Positions 1 to 11,130 of a stretch of DNA of 64,000 bases are shown piece after piece. Made by a program: the position numbers and the translations under genes. The DNA is taken from NCBI GenBank assembly GCA_037974965.1, contig JBBPFI010000008.1, positions 1,364,001 through 1,428,000 of the forward strand, read 5' to 3'. The stretch's first letter is position 1. Every line of letters begins with the position of its first letter. The notes beneath the pieces are model-generated. The model saw only the letters and a list, made by a program, of their open reading frames with translations. It was not told the origin of the DNA and made no database searches. Origin of the DNA: Dacryopinax spathularia (taxonomy: Eukaryota > Basidiomycota > Dacrymycetes > Dacrymycetales > Dacrymycetaceae).

Positions 1-2008
1 TAGAAACGCCGAGCAACATCCTCCTCAAGCGAATCCGGCCGAGCGCGTACCTTTCCTGGATGATGCTGTTGTGGGGCATAATGATGACCATTCAAGGTTT
101 GGTCAGCAATTACGGAGGCCTTGTAACGATGCGCTTCCTCCTTGGCTTTTTTGAAGGTGGACTGTTTCCTGGCGTTACCTACTATCTTTCTTGGTAAGCG
201 TTGGGGTTGTGCCCCTCCATGGATTCGGTGCCTGAGATCGAAAGCAGCTGGTATCGGAGAGGCGAGTACGGCATCCGCTTGGCGCTCTTCTTCTGTGCAG
301 CGACGGTATCTGGCGCCTTCGGCGGTCTCATTGCAGCCGCCATCTCAAACATGAATGGCGATGGCGGTAAGGCGGCCTGGGTACCAATCCCTAGGAAAAA
401 TTCAGGACGATTGCTGATGCCTTTCGAAGTCATGGATCTTCCTTATTCAAGGTTTTGCCACCATCATTGTTGGCGTGTTATCTTTCTGGATCATTCAAGA
501 CTTCCCGGCGACAGCCAAGTTCTTGACGGAAGAGGAGCGTATGTGATGATCGCCAAGCGTAAATCCCTTCGCAAATATTCACCGCTGCACAGGTCACATC
601 GTCCTAGAGAGACTGCAAGAGACAGATTCGTTCACAGTTGTCGGAGAGAAGGTCAATATGAAATATGTACTCCAAAGGCAAGTCTGACTAGTCCGCGTCG
701 TATCTTGCCGTGCCACTGCATGTTAACGAAGGTCCAGCTTCCTGGACTGGAAAACATGGGTTGGGAGTGAGTGCCCTTCACGCCCGGCGATCGCGGGGAT
801 CCCTGTTGATGATCAGTCCGGTAGTGCTCATATACGCTGGCGTGTATAGAGAGATCAGTTGGTTGCCTTTGCGTGAATTGACTGTGACCCAGCGAAGTTC
901 CTATCTATGCGTCAGCACTGTTCACGCCGTCGATCATCAACCAACTTGGTGCGCAACCTGTTTGAAGTCATCGTGAGGTGTCCGGTCTGACTCCTAGCTG
1001 GGGCAGGGTACACTGCCACGCCCGCCAATCTTCTCTCCGTTCCCGTTTACGTCTGGGCCTTCATTCTCTGCGTGGGGGTCGGATACATGGCCGATCGCCT
1101 CCAAACGAGAGGCATTTTCAATTTGTAGGTCACGCACATCATTCATTAGCCGTGCTTCTCTCACCTAGGAGCAGAATCTTCTCCGCTCTCAGTGAGTTAT
1201 AAGCCTTATGTAATCGGATGGTCCGTAACCATGGTTCAGGCGCAACTGGCTACATCATCCTTATCTTCTCCCGCAACCCGGGCTTGTCTTATTTCGGTGT
1301 ATATCTGGGCATTTGGTACGTTCTCGTGTTCTGTACAACCAGCAGGCGCCAAACCAACTGCCCTTTAGCATCTTCCCCCTCGTTCGTGCGTGCATGCATG
1401 TATCAATCTCCAAACAACTCCCTCACTGTTTCATCAATTTTCAGCGAATGCATTGTAAGCCTATTTTCACTTGGGTCAGTGTCCCTAGGTCTAACGACGA
1501 CAGGGCCTTCGTTTCGAATAATGTGGAGGGATCGCTAAAGAGGGGAACGAGCTTGGGCATTGTGATTGGATTTGGGAACCTCAACGGCATAGTGTCTTCC
1601 AATATAGTGCGTTTTCTGTCGCCTTCGGACTGCGTTCGCTAACAGGAACATTAGTACCGAGCTCAGTATCAGCCATGGTTTGACGAATCCAACTGGCTTG
1701 TGCGGGCATCTGACGCTAAGCGATAGGTACACCTTTGCGCACGGAATCGTACTTCTTTATGTCCTGCTTGTCTTCATCGGGACCGCTCTTATGATGTTCT
1801 TCCTCAAGCGAGAAAACGATGCTCGGGACCGAGGGGAGCGGGACGAGACCATTGGGGTAAAAGGCGAAGGTCCGGAGAACAGGAATGGCACATTTGCCAC
1901 AGTAGAAGAAGCCAAGGTGCCTCTCCTCTCTTACTTTGCCACCATATGCTCATAATCCTAAAGCTGGCCAAGGGAGACGACTGGAGTGGGTTCCGCTACA
2001 CCTTGTGA
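1..2008 (+). CDS. Dal5-type MFS permease, 5' end outside window
   Basis: This is a plasma-membrane major facilitator of the anion:cation symporter (allantoate/nicotinate permease) family, probably importing a small organic anion. The first visible exon reads through ETPSNILLKRIRPSAYLSW and MRFLLGFFEGGLFPG, which match the TM4-TM5 region of the family. Later exons give SGAFGGLIAAAI, WIFLIQGFATIIVG, VGEKVNMKYVLQ, SFLDWKTWVG, FTPSIINQLGYTATPANLL, VPVYVWAFILCVG, SNNVEGSLKRGTSLG and the family C-terminus GDDWSGFRYTL, ending with TGA at 2006-2008. Several short introns are needed, including one with a GC donor at 678-737. One junction near 1700 is unclear. The coding pieces look intact, so I read this as a working gene cut by the window edge. 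The substrate cannot be told from sequence. Confidence 0.8.
678..737 (+). other. Predicted GC-AG intron
   Basis: The exon frame VGEKVNMKYVLQ ends in CAAAG and is followed by GCAAGT. The frame resumes after CCAG as SFLDWKTWVG. Removing 60 nt joins the two family motifs exactly, and no GT donor nearby would do so. GCAAGT is the usual form of the minor GC donor class. Confidence 0.65.
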
Positions 2009-3168
2009 CATGTAGTCGGCGGTACGGTGCTCCCCTCGAGTACTCTTCTTCCAGTATCATCAGGAGTAATGGACAACAGCTGAAAGGCACCGCGTTACAA
2101 GGCGCAAGATGCGGACTGGGCTTCCTAATAGACGGGGTGGTACATTATCCTTTCGGTATCCAGTTTCCTCTTGCTCAGCTACTATCTCCACTGCTTGCGC
2201 TTCTTCGTGTTCCTGTATGTGCGATGGAGAGACTGCGGTGGCATTTCCATCTGGCATAGCGGCAAAGTGCGCATCGCAATCTTTGATGGTATAAGAGTTG
2301 GGTACAGACGTGTATGGAAAGGGCGAAGCGGTCGCACCCCCTTTTGCTGACGAAGCGATCTTTTCAAATCCGGTCCGAAGCTGATGGCCGGAGAGAGGGG
2401 GGGGAGGGGGGCTGCGATACTCTCGGCAACGAATCCTGAAGGAGCAGCTACGCATCGGCTATGGTTCAGTCCTTTCACAAGAGGATCGGCGATGATTCGG
2501 TGCAGGCTCCAGCCTTCTGGTATCTATGCTTCTTTGCTACTACCGCCAAGGCGGTTTCCCAGAAGCAGAAAATGATCTGCAAGGGCAGGAGACGAGGAGT
2601 GTTAGGTCTTCGCGTCTGGGGAGTGGAAGAGCTCGTCATGGGCTCTCGCTCTCGTCCTGGACCTCCACGTATGCACCCGTCCAGATTTCCACAAGAGAAG
2701 CATTGGGCACTCGGTGGAACAGTTAAGTTGGCGATTTAGACCTACTCGCATCCGTTTGGTGAGCAGGTGCTTTGTTGGGTTAGAGACAACGTGTCAGTCA
2801 CCATGCCATGTGCCTTGACGTCGCTCGTTTGCCTCATTTCCGCAGTTGACACGCCTTTCATGGGCTCCATTTAGGACGGTGCTAAGCCTGCGTGTCTGAC
2901 CTGCAAGCTTCTCATGTGTTTGGCTGCTGCGCGTCCGACGTAGACGGACAGTTCTTCTATATTTGGAGTTTCACACGATTTGAATCATGAGAAATAAGAC
3001 TGTCAACAGAACAACAATGTAGTCCTTGTGCGGGATTGAGTCCGTGCATAAGAAGAAAGATGGCCAAGCCCTACAAAAATGAAAGAAACTCCGCCAGCAA
3101 GGCTAGCTCCTCCCGCCCATGCCTGCCTGGTCTGCCAAGGAAACGCCAGCGATGACATTTGTGTCAGT
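2009..3168. other. Intergenic, no gene supported
   Basis: This 1.16-kb stretch lies between two genes whose 3' ends converge. Only short overlapping open frames are present (about 130 codons at most, with skewed composition), and none shows a recognisable motif. It includes a purine-rich G tract near 2395-2412. Confidence 0.5.
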
Positions 3169-3995
3169 TTAAGCAAGCAGGCCGAATCCCAGGGCAAGGC
3201 AGGCACTAAGCATCGTACTGCCTGTTACCAGCTCTCGCAGCCAGGTCGGGGAGACGATTGATGGGCTGCTGCTAGAGAAGGAAGTCGGCGAAGCAGTCGA
3301 TGATGAGGATGAGCTGGTAGCAGACATGCTGTCCTTCTTTCAGTCATTGATTGACCTTTGGAACATGACAATGCTTACGCGGAGGCGCTACTAGCCGATG
3401 TCGTCAGGCTTCCTGTCATGGACATCGTCATGCCAGTAGCAGTAGAGGACATGCTAGACGTAGTCGAAACGGTATCATTCTCAGTGACGGTGAACGTATC
3501 TGATGTGGCATAGACGATGTTGATGTCGGATATGTTGACGAATTGGAGTAGGTAACCGCCACTATTCTCATTACAGATCAGCGAGAGGACGGAAGGCATG
3601 AGACTCCTGCGCACCCAGGAGGCACTTGAGGCAGCTCGAAGCTGAGCTGGCCGTTCGCAGTAGGAACTGAATTGGCGATAATGAGTGAACGAAACCTCTA
3701 CAGAGTCACAGTGGCGCACCGTTGGTTCCTACAGCCAGAGCACCATTGTATGGGCCCAGGTTCTGATTGGGGCGAGAGAGCTCAATACTGAAGCTAGCGG
3801 GATCACCAGCAACTGACGTCCAGGTGATCTAGCAAATCCCGGTGAGCACGTTGGTCATGAAGGGAGTAACGGGCTGCAGGGACAAACCTGTACGGTGGTA
3901 TTACCTGTCCAACCTTGAGCGGCAGTTGGGGCGGTGATGGTCAACGCTCTGATGAGCGGGAAGAGGGCGAGCGCGGCAACCAGTAGAAGCTGCAT
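3169..3995 (-). CDS. Kre9/Knh-like secreted GPI-anchored wall protein
   Basis: This is probably a cell-wall glycoprotein of the fungal Ser/Thr-rich GPI-anchored family with a Kre9/Knh1-type domain. Translation starts at 3995 with the signal peptide MQLLLVAALALFPLIRALT. A beta-domain follows, visible as ITWTSVAGDPASFSIEL, then LSFELPQVPPG, then GYLLQFVNISDINIVYATSD. A Ser/Thr-rich stalk comes next, and a last exon (stop at 3169-3171) ends in the hydrophobic tail MLSACLALGFGLLA, as expected for GPI attachment. Four introns are needed; the last one removes an early in-frame stop at 3375 and adds the GPI tail. The domain order and tail fit the family well. A TATA-like sequence lies about 100 bp upstream. 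The exact wall role is unknown. Confidence 0.8.
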
Positions 3996-4952
3996 GTTCG
4001 TCCTTTAATGAATGCGGTACCACTGAGTAAGGGAGGGGAGTCGTAGGCTGGTCGTGAGAGGTGAAAGACGAGTGTCCGTGCCAGCCAAGGCGGTATATAT
4101 CGGCCCACTGGGTAGCACGGGTCGGACAAGAAGGCAATGGCGATTCGCGGGAAGAGAAGGGACCAGCAGCAGGAGAAGAGGTGAGACCACCACGGAACGG
4201 CGGCTGGGCGGCATATCCGCTAGCAGACAGCGAAGGATATCGCGCTGTCCATGCCGGCGACGACGTGTCGATCAGACAGGTCAAGCTCGCGTCCTGAGCA
4301 CCGGAATGGGAAAGAGACAGGCAAGCGACGAGACAGCGCGGAGATGGCCTGTCCATTACACCGCCGTTACGTGTCTGCTGGCAGCTTCATCTCGACCAGC
4401 GAGTAAACAGCGCGTCCCAGGCTGGTCATCGTCGCCGTTGTAAGCCGTCTGACAGGCAAGCGAGTACAAACAGAAAGTTCTAGTACAACTTAAGAATACA
4501 GCAACGACGGTCAGACGGAGCGAAGGGGCAGAACGCTGTAACTAGTGTTCGGAAATGAGACGGAGATACCCTTTCTCCTGCCGATCGCGTCGCGCGACTG
4601 TCCATTCCCTCAGATAGATAGGCGGACAGCAGTGAGCCCACCCTTCTTCTATCATGTTCATCAGTCGGTTCTTGTACTTTTATTCGAGCAAACCCTTCTA
4701 TACTGACAGCGGGCCATTGACTCCGTCTTACATATGTACGATTTCATTAGTTTCACATGCGTAATTGCCAGCCGACATCAAACCCAGATAGCAGCAATAC
4801 TCCGCCTCGCACACACGCTTGTCACTCCCCGTTAACCCACGTAGCATCCGCTCAGCATGGTCTTCCTAACCATGTGCAGCTCTGCCACTTCGGTCGGACC
4901 GTACACTCTTCCTCCTACAGCGGAGTGTCGGACCGAATAGTGCACAGGAACT
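3996..4952. other. Intergenic between wall protein and alcohol dehydrogenase
   Basis: This holds the 5' region of the wall-protein gene and the 3' flank of the alcohol dehydrogenase, both on the minus strand. Several overlapping frames of up to about 150 codons exist on both strands, but none has a recognisable motif. No RNA gene was seen. Confidence 0.5.
4094..4100 (-). promoter_or_regulatory. TATA-like element of wall-protein gene
   Basis: The minus strand reads ATATATACC here, about 100 bp upstream of the predicted ATG at 3995. The spacing matches that seen upstream of other genes in the window. Confidence 0.4.
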
Positions 4953-6103
4953 TTATAGCGATAGGTCCTGCTCCAGGACGATGCGGTAGCGGACCTTGCC
5001 GTTCTTAACAGCCTGGACGGCCTTGCCGCAATCCTTCATGGGCATCTTCTCGATCCATGGCTTGAGACCCTTGTCCGCGGCGAGCTGGAGCATCTGGTTC
5101 ATCTCCTCGTGGTTGCCCAAGTGGGAGCCGGCAAGACGGCAGCCATTGGGAAGAAGGTTGAATGCGGTCAACGGCGGGAGGTGTCCTTCCGGGAGGCCAA
5201 CCATGACGAAAATGCCCTCGACGTCGAGCATGCTGAGGTACTCGCCGATCGGGAAGCCTTCGCTGACGTTCAGCGCACAGATGATGATGTCGAACTCGCG
5301 CTGGAACTGCTTCGAGAAACCCTCCTCGGAGGAAAGGACAAACTTGTCCGCACCCATCTTCATCACATCGTCCTTTTTGTTCGGCGAATGGGAGAAAGCA
5401 GTGACCTCGGCTCCCAGGGCGTGCGCGAACATGATGGCGTAGTGGCCAAGGCCACCGATGCCGGCCACACCCACCTTCTTGCCTGGTCCGCAGCCGTTGC
5501 GGACAAGTGGGGAGAAGACGGTGAGACCGGCGCAGAGCATGGAGGCGGCGTCCTCGGACGCGAGGCCATCCGGGATCTTGAATGCGAAGAGCTTGTTGGC
5601 ACGGATGGCGGTGGAGTAGCCTCCCATAGTCTTGGTGCCATCGGGATACTCAGAACCCTGCGTGTAGTCTGTCAGCAAATCGTTCAACGGGATAAGACGC
5701 TGTGTCCACATACATAGGTATCGATCATCTGTGGGCAATAGTTCTCATTGTGGTTCTTGCATGCCTTGCAGTTGTAGCATGAGGCGATCTGCGCACCGAC
5801 ACCAACCCGGTCCCCGACCTTCATCTCAGTGACGTTCTTGCCCACGCGGGTCGCGATGCCGACGATCTCGTGGCCGACGACGAGAGGCGGGGAGATGTCG
5901 CCCCAGCCGGCTGTGATGGTGTGTACGTCGGAGCCGCAGACGCCGCAGTGGGTGATTGCGACCTCGACGTCGTCGTCCGTGAACGTCTTTGGCTTGTAGT
6001 TCATGACGGTGAAGTCTGACCAGTTTTTGGTGTCTGTGACGGCATACCCCTTGAAGTCGTTGTCGGAGAGAGGTTGAACGGATACTGGCTTTGGGTGTGC
6101 CAT
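4953..6103 (-). CDS. Zinc alcohol dehydrogenase, cinnamyl-ADH/ADH6 type (copy 1)
   Basis: This is a medium-chain, probably NADP(H)-dependent, cytosolic alcohol dehydrogenase acting on aldehydes and alcohols. It has two exons (6103-5712 and 5657-4953). The catalytic zinc region is HCGVCGSDVHT and GHEIVG. The structural zinc site is SCYNCKACKNHNENYC, and the nucleotide-binding loop is GVAGIGGLGHYA. GSEYPDGTKTMGGYSTAIRAN and the C-terminal VRYRIVLEQDL are typical of the subfamily. At about 365 residues it is full length. The ATG at 6103 (MAHPKPVSVQ) is preferred over the one at 6196 because a TATA box sits at 6208-6214, which would put transcription start downstream of 6196. Two relatives lie at 42.4 and 47.4 kb. 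The physiological substrate is not known. Confidence 0.9.
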
Positions 6104-6207
6104 GGTGATGATGGTGTTTGATTTATTGTCAGATTTGAGTTTCTTTTGTGTGTGATGGGATGATGGTGATGACGGGGGTGAACGTTTGTCTGCCATAGAT
6201 TACGGTG

Positions 6208-6214
6208 ATTTATA
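6208..6214 (-). promoter_or_regulatory. TATA box of alcohol dehydrogenase copy 1
   Basis: The minus strand reads TATAAAT, about 105 bp upstream of the chosen ATG at 6103. It helps decide between the two possible starts. Confidence 0.5.
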
Positions 6215-6371
6215 TGCAGGGGAGGGGTGGGGGTTGTTTGCCAGTGTGTTCCCTTTGCTGGAAAGGGTTCCGATGATTACCCTGTCCCCCTTCCCCTTTT
6301 CCCTTCCCCCCTTCCCCCTCCCCAACCCGATAAAATTTGACCTCGGCCATTCCTCCCATCGCATCACCGAC

Positions 6372-6395
6372 GGGGGGGGGAGGGGGGGGGGGGGG
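6372..6395 (+). repeat. G homopolymer tract (G9 A G14)
   Basis: Nine G, one A and fourteen G form an almost uninterrupted run in the upstream region of the alcohol dehydrogenase. It could form a quadruplex, and its length may vary between isolates. Confidence 0.8.
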
Positions 6396-7969
6396 CCAGG
6401 GGCAGCGCGGGGGGGCAGAGAGCGGGCTAGTCCCAATCCCCCTCCATCCGCTCAGCCCCTCCAATCCTTCGGCCCGAACTGTCCCGGCAGGAAAATGACG
6501 CTGTTCACCTTACGTCACTACTTCCTTCCTTTCGCCACGCAATCACCGTCATCGCGAAGGAATCTACAGTACCGGCCCTCGTCTTTCCTGTTTGATCCGC
6601 CAGCTTTGACCAATCCCTCCTCCACCTCTCTCCTCTTCTCACATCGTTCCCGATCGGTTTCACCGCCGCCACACGTCTATTCCAGGAAATCGCAAATTCC
6701 TCGTGTCCACGACTCCATCGTCGCGTTCGCTTGGGTTTAGTTCCCTCTGCCGGACCTTCGGAGAGGTTCTATCCAACCGTCGGCAGCAGTAGTGACTGCG
6801 TCCCCGTCGATTCTGTCTCCACATAGTTGACCGATCACGATCGCAACCGCTTTTGTCGATCACGGGCCGGTCGATACATCGCCTGCCTCTTGCTGTTATA
6901 CAAGATTGGATGGCGTTAAAATGCATTCATCAAATATGTGGACGTGCTGCAAGAATTCCTTCCCGTCCTTTCACGAGCAGATATGGGGAGTCTACCTCTC
7001 TCGCAGAGCACTCACGTGGAGACGAAATACTACGACAGCTGATACGTTGCGGCACGACGCGCTCCCAGCGCGATCAGCATGAAAGACCTCCGACAGTCAT
7101 CAGCCGTGTCGCCCACCTGAGCACCCATCGGTATTCTGATCAGCAGTCGCATCGATCACGCCCGCATATCCTTACATAGTCTGTGAGGCGACAGTCGTGA
7201 GACCTCTCTGTTTGACACAATGTCCGAAGTCTTGGATGCATGATCCGTTTCGCAGATCCACGTCTCTGGGAGCAACTCACGTGAAGATTAGGCTTTCCAC
7301 GAGCAGGACTGCTCTTTGCAAGAAGCTTTAACATGTCCACGGCGTGCGCAGATTGTGTGGCAGAAAATCAGAATCCTGAGGAAGTACCTGGAACTCGGTC
7401 AGTTGGTGGTGGCGTTGCCATGTCACGCGCGCCCTCACATGCACGGCGCTGTGATGAGGAATGATTTTAGGAATACAGTATTGGGCAAAATTAATCACAA
7501 TGGCCTCTCTTCCCATTGCCTCGTCCACAGCGGTGGACAGACCACGACGGGGGGCTCACCGCGGAAGCAATCGCTGTGGTGCGCTGAGTTGGTCCAACTG
7601 AGAGGCTGATGCAATGTACGGCACATGCTCCATCCCTGGCCTGCATTATTTGTTGACATTTCATTCTTGTCGTCATTTACCGCGGCCGTGGCCAACCCCA
7701 GGCATTTCCCAGCTGTAGGGTAAGGGCAGAGTTTGTTTATCTGTCTGCAAGGCACGCACACCGCCGCAGCCTGCGCCTGGGCCGTACCTTCTTTCGAGTC
7801 CTTGGCTTTACGGTCTCAGGGTCGGGTATAAGCCTTTGTTAGCAGCTGTCTCACGTGTTCAAGCAACTCCCATCGAACGCAGCTCACCTCTGTTTCTTTC
7901 CCCCCTCCCCCCCCTCTCTCTCTCTTTCTCCACTCTTCCCTCCTCACCCACTCCTTGACGCCAAATACG

Positions 7970-8828
7970 ATGCGCTCTCGTACCCCCTGCTTACCGTTCG
8001 CCCTTCTCGCCCTTCTCCCAGTCGTGCTCGCCTCTTCCCAAGCATGCACGTACGACGGCCCCGTTCCATCCTTCTCGGACGAGTGCATGCTCGGCACGAA
8101 CCCCATGTGCATCAACCATCAGTGCATGTACGAGTTTTGCGACCAGGGAAGCTTTGCAGAGCACGCGTTTCATCCGGGGCAACTGTTTGACGATAGCCCG
8201 ATGTACTTTTATTGCCGTATGTAACGGGTGGCTTGCTGGGATGAAAGGGACCGGCTAACCAGAACCTATGTACAGATCGTTGCCCTGGAGAGGGGCAGAC
8301 AGCGGATGATCAAGATAGCAATTCAGCGGGCATCGGAGAGTGCTATGTGCCATGTGGACCGGTACGTACCTTGCGACGCGTTCCTGCACTGTTTACTCAT
8401 CTTGCTGCTGCAGGTAAAATGCTACGTGCCCTCACTAGGGGGCACAAATCCAGGAGCGTACCAGACAGGAGAGGGGGTTTGCGTGAACCCAGCAAAGGGG
8501 ATCTGCGAGGAGATGTGCGATGTCGCCGGGTATGCGTTACCCATTTTTGCGCCGGGAGCACGACTGACGTGACCGGAATATCAGCCACATCCCAATACCC
8601 GACGCGTACTCGCTGAACAACACGTGTATTCTCGCATTGGAAGATCATACATTCTTCAAGCGAGATGAACGCTCTGTACCGCTGAAGGAGCTTGACCCGG
8701 AAAGGCGTGCCGCACTGGCACTACGACATGCCGCATCGAGCAACCGAAAACGGAGGAGGCTCGCCAAGTTGGACTCTGCCAGGCTTGTTGAACGGCACGA
8801 TCGTGGACGGCACCAAGGCGACGTGTGA
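7970..8828 (+). CDS. Secreted cysteine-rich protein, four exons
   Basis: A small secreted protein of unknown function. It starts at 7970 with a signal peptide (MRSRTPCLPFALLALLPVVLAS) and continues QACTYDGPVPSF. The frames join over three short introns: FYC to HRCPGEGQTADD, ECYVPCGP to VKCYVPSLGG, and EEMCDVAG to HIPIPDAYSL. The stop is TGA at 8826-8828. At least fourteen Cys are spread over the first two thirds, which suggests disulfides. The tail is basic and Cys-free, with KR and RKRRR sites that a Kex2-type protease could cut. The N-terminal half matches the spacing of the N-terminal module of the repeat protein at 10.1-11.7 kb (LGTNPMC, QCMYEFC, LFDDSPMYFYC). A role as effector or precursor is only a guess. 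Confidence 0.75.
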
Positions 8829-9196
8829 GCGCCGCTTCGGCCCACGAGCACGCAGGGCGAGAGCAAACCACTTCAAACCGGACATTCACCATGCACCTGT
8901 ATCCAACAATATCAACCGCAATGTATTTTTAGACCTTGCTGCAATTCATATCAGTTTACCGACGTCACGGCTGATAATCGGACGCTTCCGCACGCCTGTG
9001 CACATTCCTTGGCGGCGGACTCGCGGCACTGACGACCAGTGACTCGGAGCCGATATTTGTCGCGCATTTCGCCTTCATACGATCATATTGGTTGTTCATA
9101 CGAGGCATACATGACCCGTCACGGCAAGTCCCGTGATGTCCCCATCAGCTCTGGCTCCCCAATCGAATAACCACCATCTTCCGGATCTGAATGACC
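8829..9196. other. Intergenic between converging genes
   Basis: This is a 3'-to-3' spacer between the Cys-rich protein gene and the L28 gene. I see no gene or structure in it. Confidence 0.6.
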
Positions 9197-9735
9197 TCAC
9201 GCCAGGCCGAAGTTCTTGGCCTTCTTGCCGCGGGCCTCCTTCGGCGGGTAGTCCTTCTTGGGCTTCTGGGCTTGGAGCAGAGCAGATGCACGAGCAAGAG
9301 CGGCCTGAACCAACAATCAATCAGATTGTAGAAACATGCTGATACTGCTCACCTCCCGGAGATCGGGCCTGTAACCAGAGCCAATCTTCTTGCTCACAAC
9401 ACCGGCTACCCTCCTGCCACCAGACCGGTTGCGGATGCTCTGGGTCTTCACCGCCTTCTTGTTAGCGTTGATGGGCGCTTCGCTATCACGAGTTCGGAGG
9501 ACGATCTGCCCATTCTTGTCCGAGATTTCGATCGTCTTGGCGTTAGCAATGCCGGAGTACTTGGGCGAGTGCAGATTACGCAGATTGCCCGGCTCCCTGG
9601 AAAAGACCGGCCCTTCCGGCACGCGATCTACGACGTAGGAATTCCATTTCTGTACGAGGTTATGAGTCCATGGTTCGTGGCCTGTCCGCCGGATACACGC
9701 ACGCGGATAAGGAGCCACTCGAGATCGTAGGACAT
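9197..9735 (-). CDS. RPL28: 60S ribosomal protein L28 (eL28)
   Basis: Cytosolic large-subunit ribosomal protein of the eL28 family. Three exons join as MSYDLEWLLIR, then KWNSYVVDRVPEGPVFSREPGNL, then ALARASALLQAQKPKKDYPP, ending GKKAKNFGLA. Conserved pieces are FSREPGNLRNLHSPKYSG, IRNRSGGRRVAGVV and the Lys-rich C-terminus. The length (about 145 residues) is normal. The start at 9735 is followed by a short first exon and an early intron, as is common in fungal ribosomal protein genes. Here RPL28 means the eL28 family, not the uL15 protein that carries that name in budding yeast. Confidence 0.92.
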
Positions 9736-10132
9736 GGTGAGAGACGTGCTTGGGATAGTAGATTAGACGACGAGCAGCACCACTAATACTCAGGGTCCCG
9801 AAGCGGCAAGGGAGGCGGGGCCAAATATCATAACTGTACAGATGTGGCTGCAGCGGGTCGTCCAACCAAATAGTCACTGTTCCACTTGGTGCAGACGGTC
9901 TCGTATTGTGGCAATATATACTATTGTAGCGATGGACATTCACACCCCAGCAGCGAGTGAAGAGCAAGAATTAAGGAAGAGGTAATAGTGGTGGGTAATC
10001 AGGGAATACAGTAGGCCGCAGCATTTGCGAATCAGGGTTCCTTCTATGATCGCAGTCACGTAGATAAGCCAAATGCTGAAATGGATGAAATCGCTAGCGA
10101 CAAGACACTGGTTGAAATGATGACACCGAAAT
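9736..10132. other. Intergenic upstream of L28 gene
   Basis: This contains the 5' region of the L28 gene and the 3' flank of the repeat-protein gene, both on the minus strand. It is somewhat AT-richer than its flanks. No gene was seen. Confidence 0.6.
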
Positions 10133-11130
10133 TTAGGCAACCTCGACCGTCACCTGGCGCCTGCGAGAAGACGGGGCGGGAGCACGAGCTCGCACCGGAG
10201 GAGGAACGGCTCGGGCTGAGGGCGCGGGAGCGCGCTTCTCGGGAGCAGCATACGGACCGATGGGGCCCTCAGGCTGAGCCTCACGACGACGAGCAGAGGG
10301 AGCAGGGGCGCGAGCCGACGGTTGGCGGCGGTCAATGGTGACATCGGCGGCAACATCAGCGTACGGGCCGACCTGGGCATCTACCTTCAAAGCCTCACGG
10401 CGACGGGCAGACGGGGCGGGTGCGCGGGCGGAGGGCTGGCGGCGATCGACAGTGACATCGGCGGCAATGTAAGGACCAACCTGAGCTTCAACCTTCAGAG
10501 CCTCGCGCCGGCGAGCGGAAGGGGCAGGAGCGCGGGCGGACGGCCTGGGAGCGCGCTTCTCGACGTCGTCGGCGTAGGGGCCCGCTTCGACATCTCGCTT
10601 GCTTACATCGCGCCTGCGAGCGGAAGGCGCCGGGGCACGGGCGGATGGTTGGCGGCGGTCCACGGTAGCATCGCCACGGGCATATGGGCCAACTTGCGCA
10701 TCGTTGCCGTGAGCCTCACGCCTGCGAGCGGAGGGAGCCGGAGCGCGCGCAGAGGGTTGTCGACGGTCAACGGTAACATCCGCTGCAACGTAAGGCCCAA
10801 CCTGAGCCTCAACCTTCAGAGCCTCGCGCCTACGGGCGGAAGGAGCAGGAGCACGGGCAGAAGGCTGGCGACGGTCCACGGTGGAATCGGCGCGGGCGTC
10901 GGGACCGGTCTGACCCTCGATTGGTTGGGCCTCGCGACGACGAGCGGAAGGAGCCGGAGCACGGGCGGATGGGCGGGGAGAGCGCTTCTCGAACTCATCA
11001 GCGTAAGGGCCAACTTGCGCATCGCGCTTGTTCGCTTCACGCCTGCGAGCAGACGGTGCCGGAGCGCGGGCGGAAGGCTGGCGGCGGTCCACAGTGCGGT
11101 CACCCCGGGCGTAAGGACCAGTCTGACCCT
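10133..11130 (-). repeat. In-gene tandem repeats of about 100-115 bp
   Basis: The units coding for PSARAPAPSARRRE plus a variable segment recur about nine times with one degenerate final copy (AVPPPVRARAPAPSSRRR). The constant part is nearly identical between copies. The segment between basic sites varies in sequence and slightly in length. Confidence 0.8.

Larger units (their letters stand above)
6104..7969. other. Long intergenic with pyrimidine and G tracts
   Basis: This is a divergent spacer between the alcohol dehydrogenase (minus) and a secreted-protein gene (plus). It carries a C/T-rich block at about 6290-6335, a G tract at 6372-6395 broken by one A, and a C/T-rich block at about 7898-7940 just before the plus-strand start. 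Open frames here are short or of low complexity. I support no gene in it. Confidence 0.5.

Noticed and set aside
1-2008. First permease gene as a pseudogene because of many stops between open frames
   Set aside because: The stops fall in short segments with splice borders, and the exons join to a complete family sequence with a normal C-terminus.
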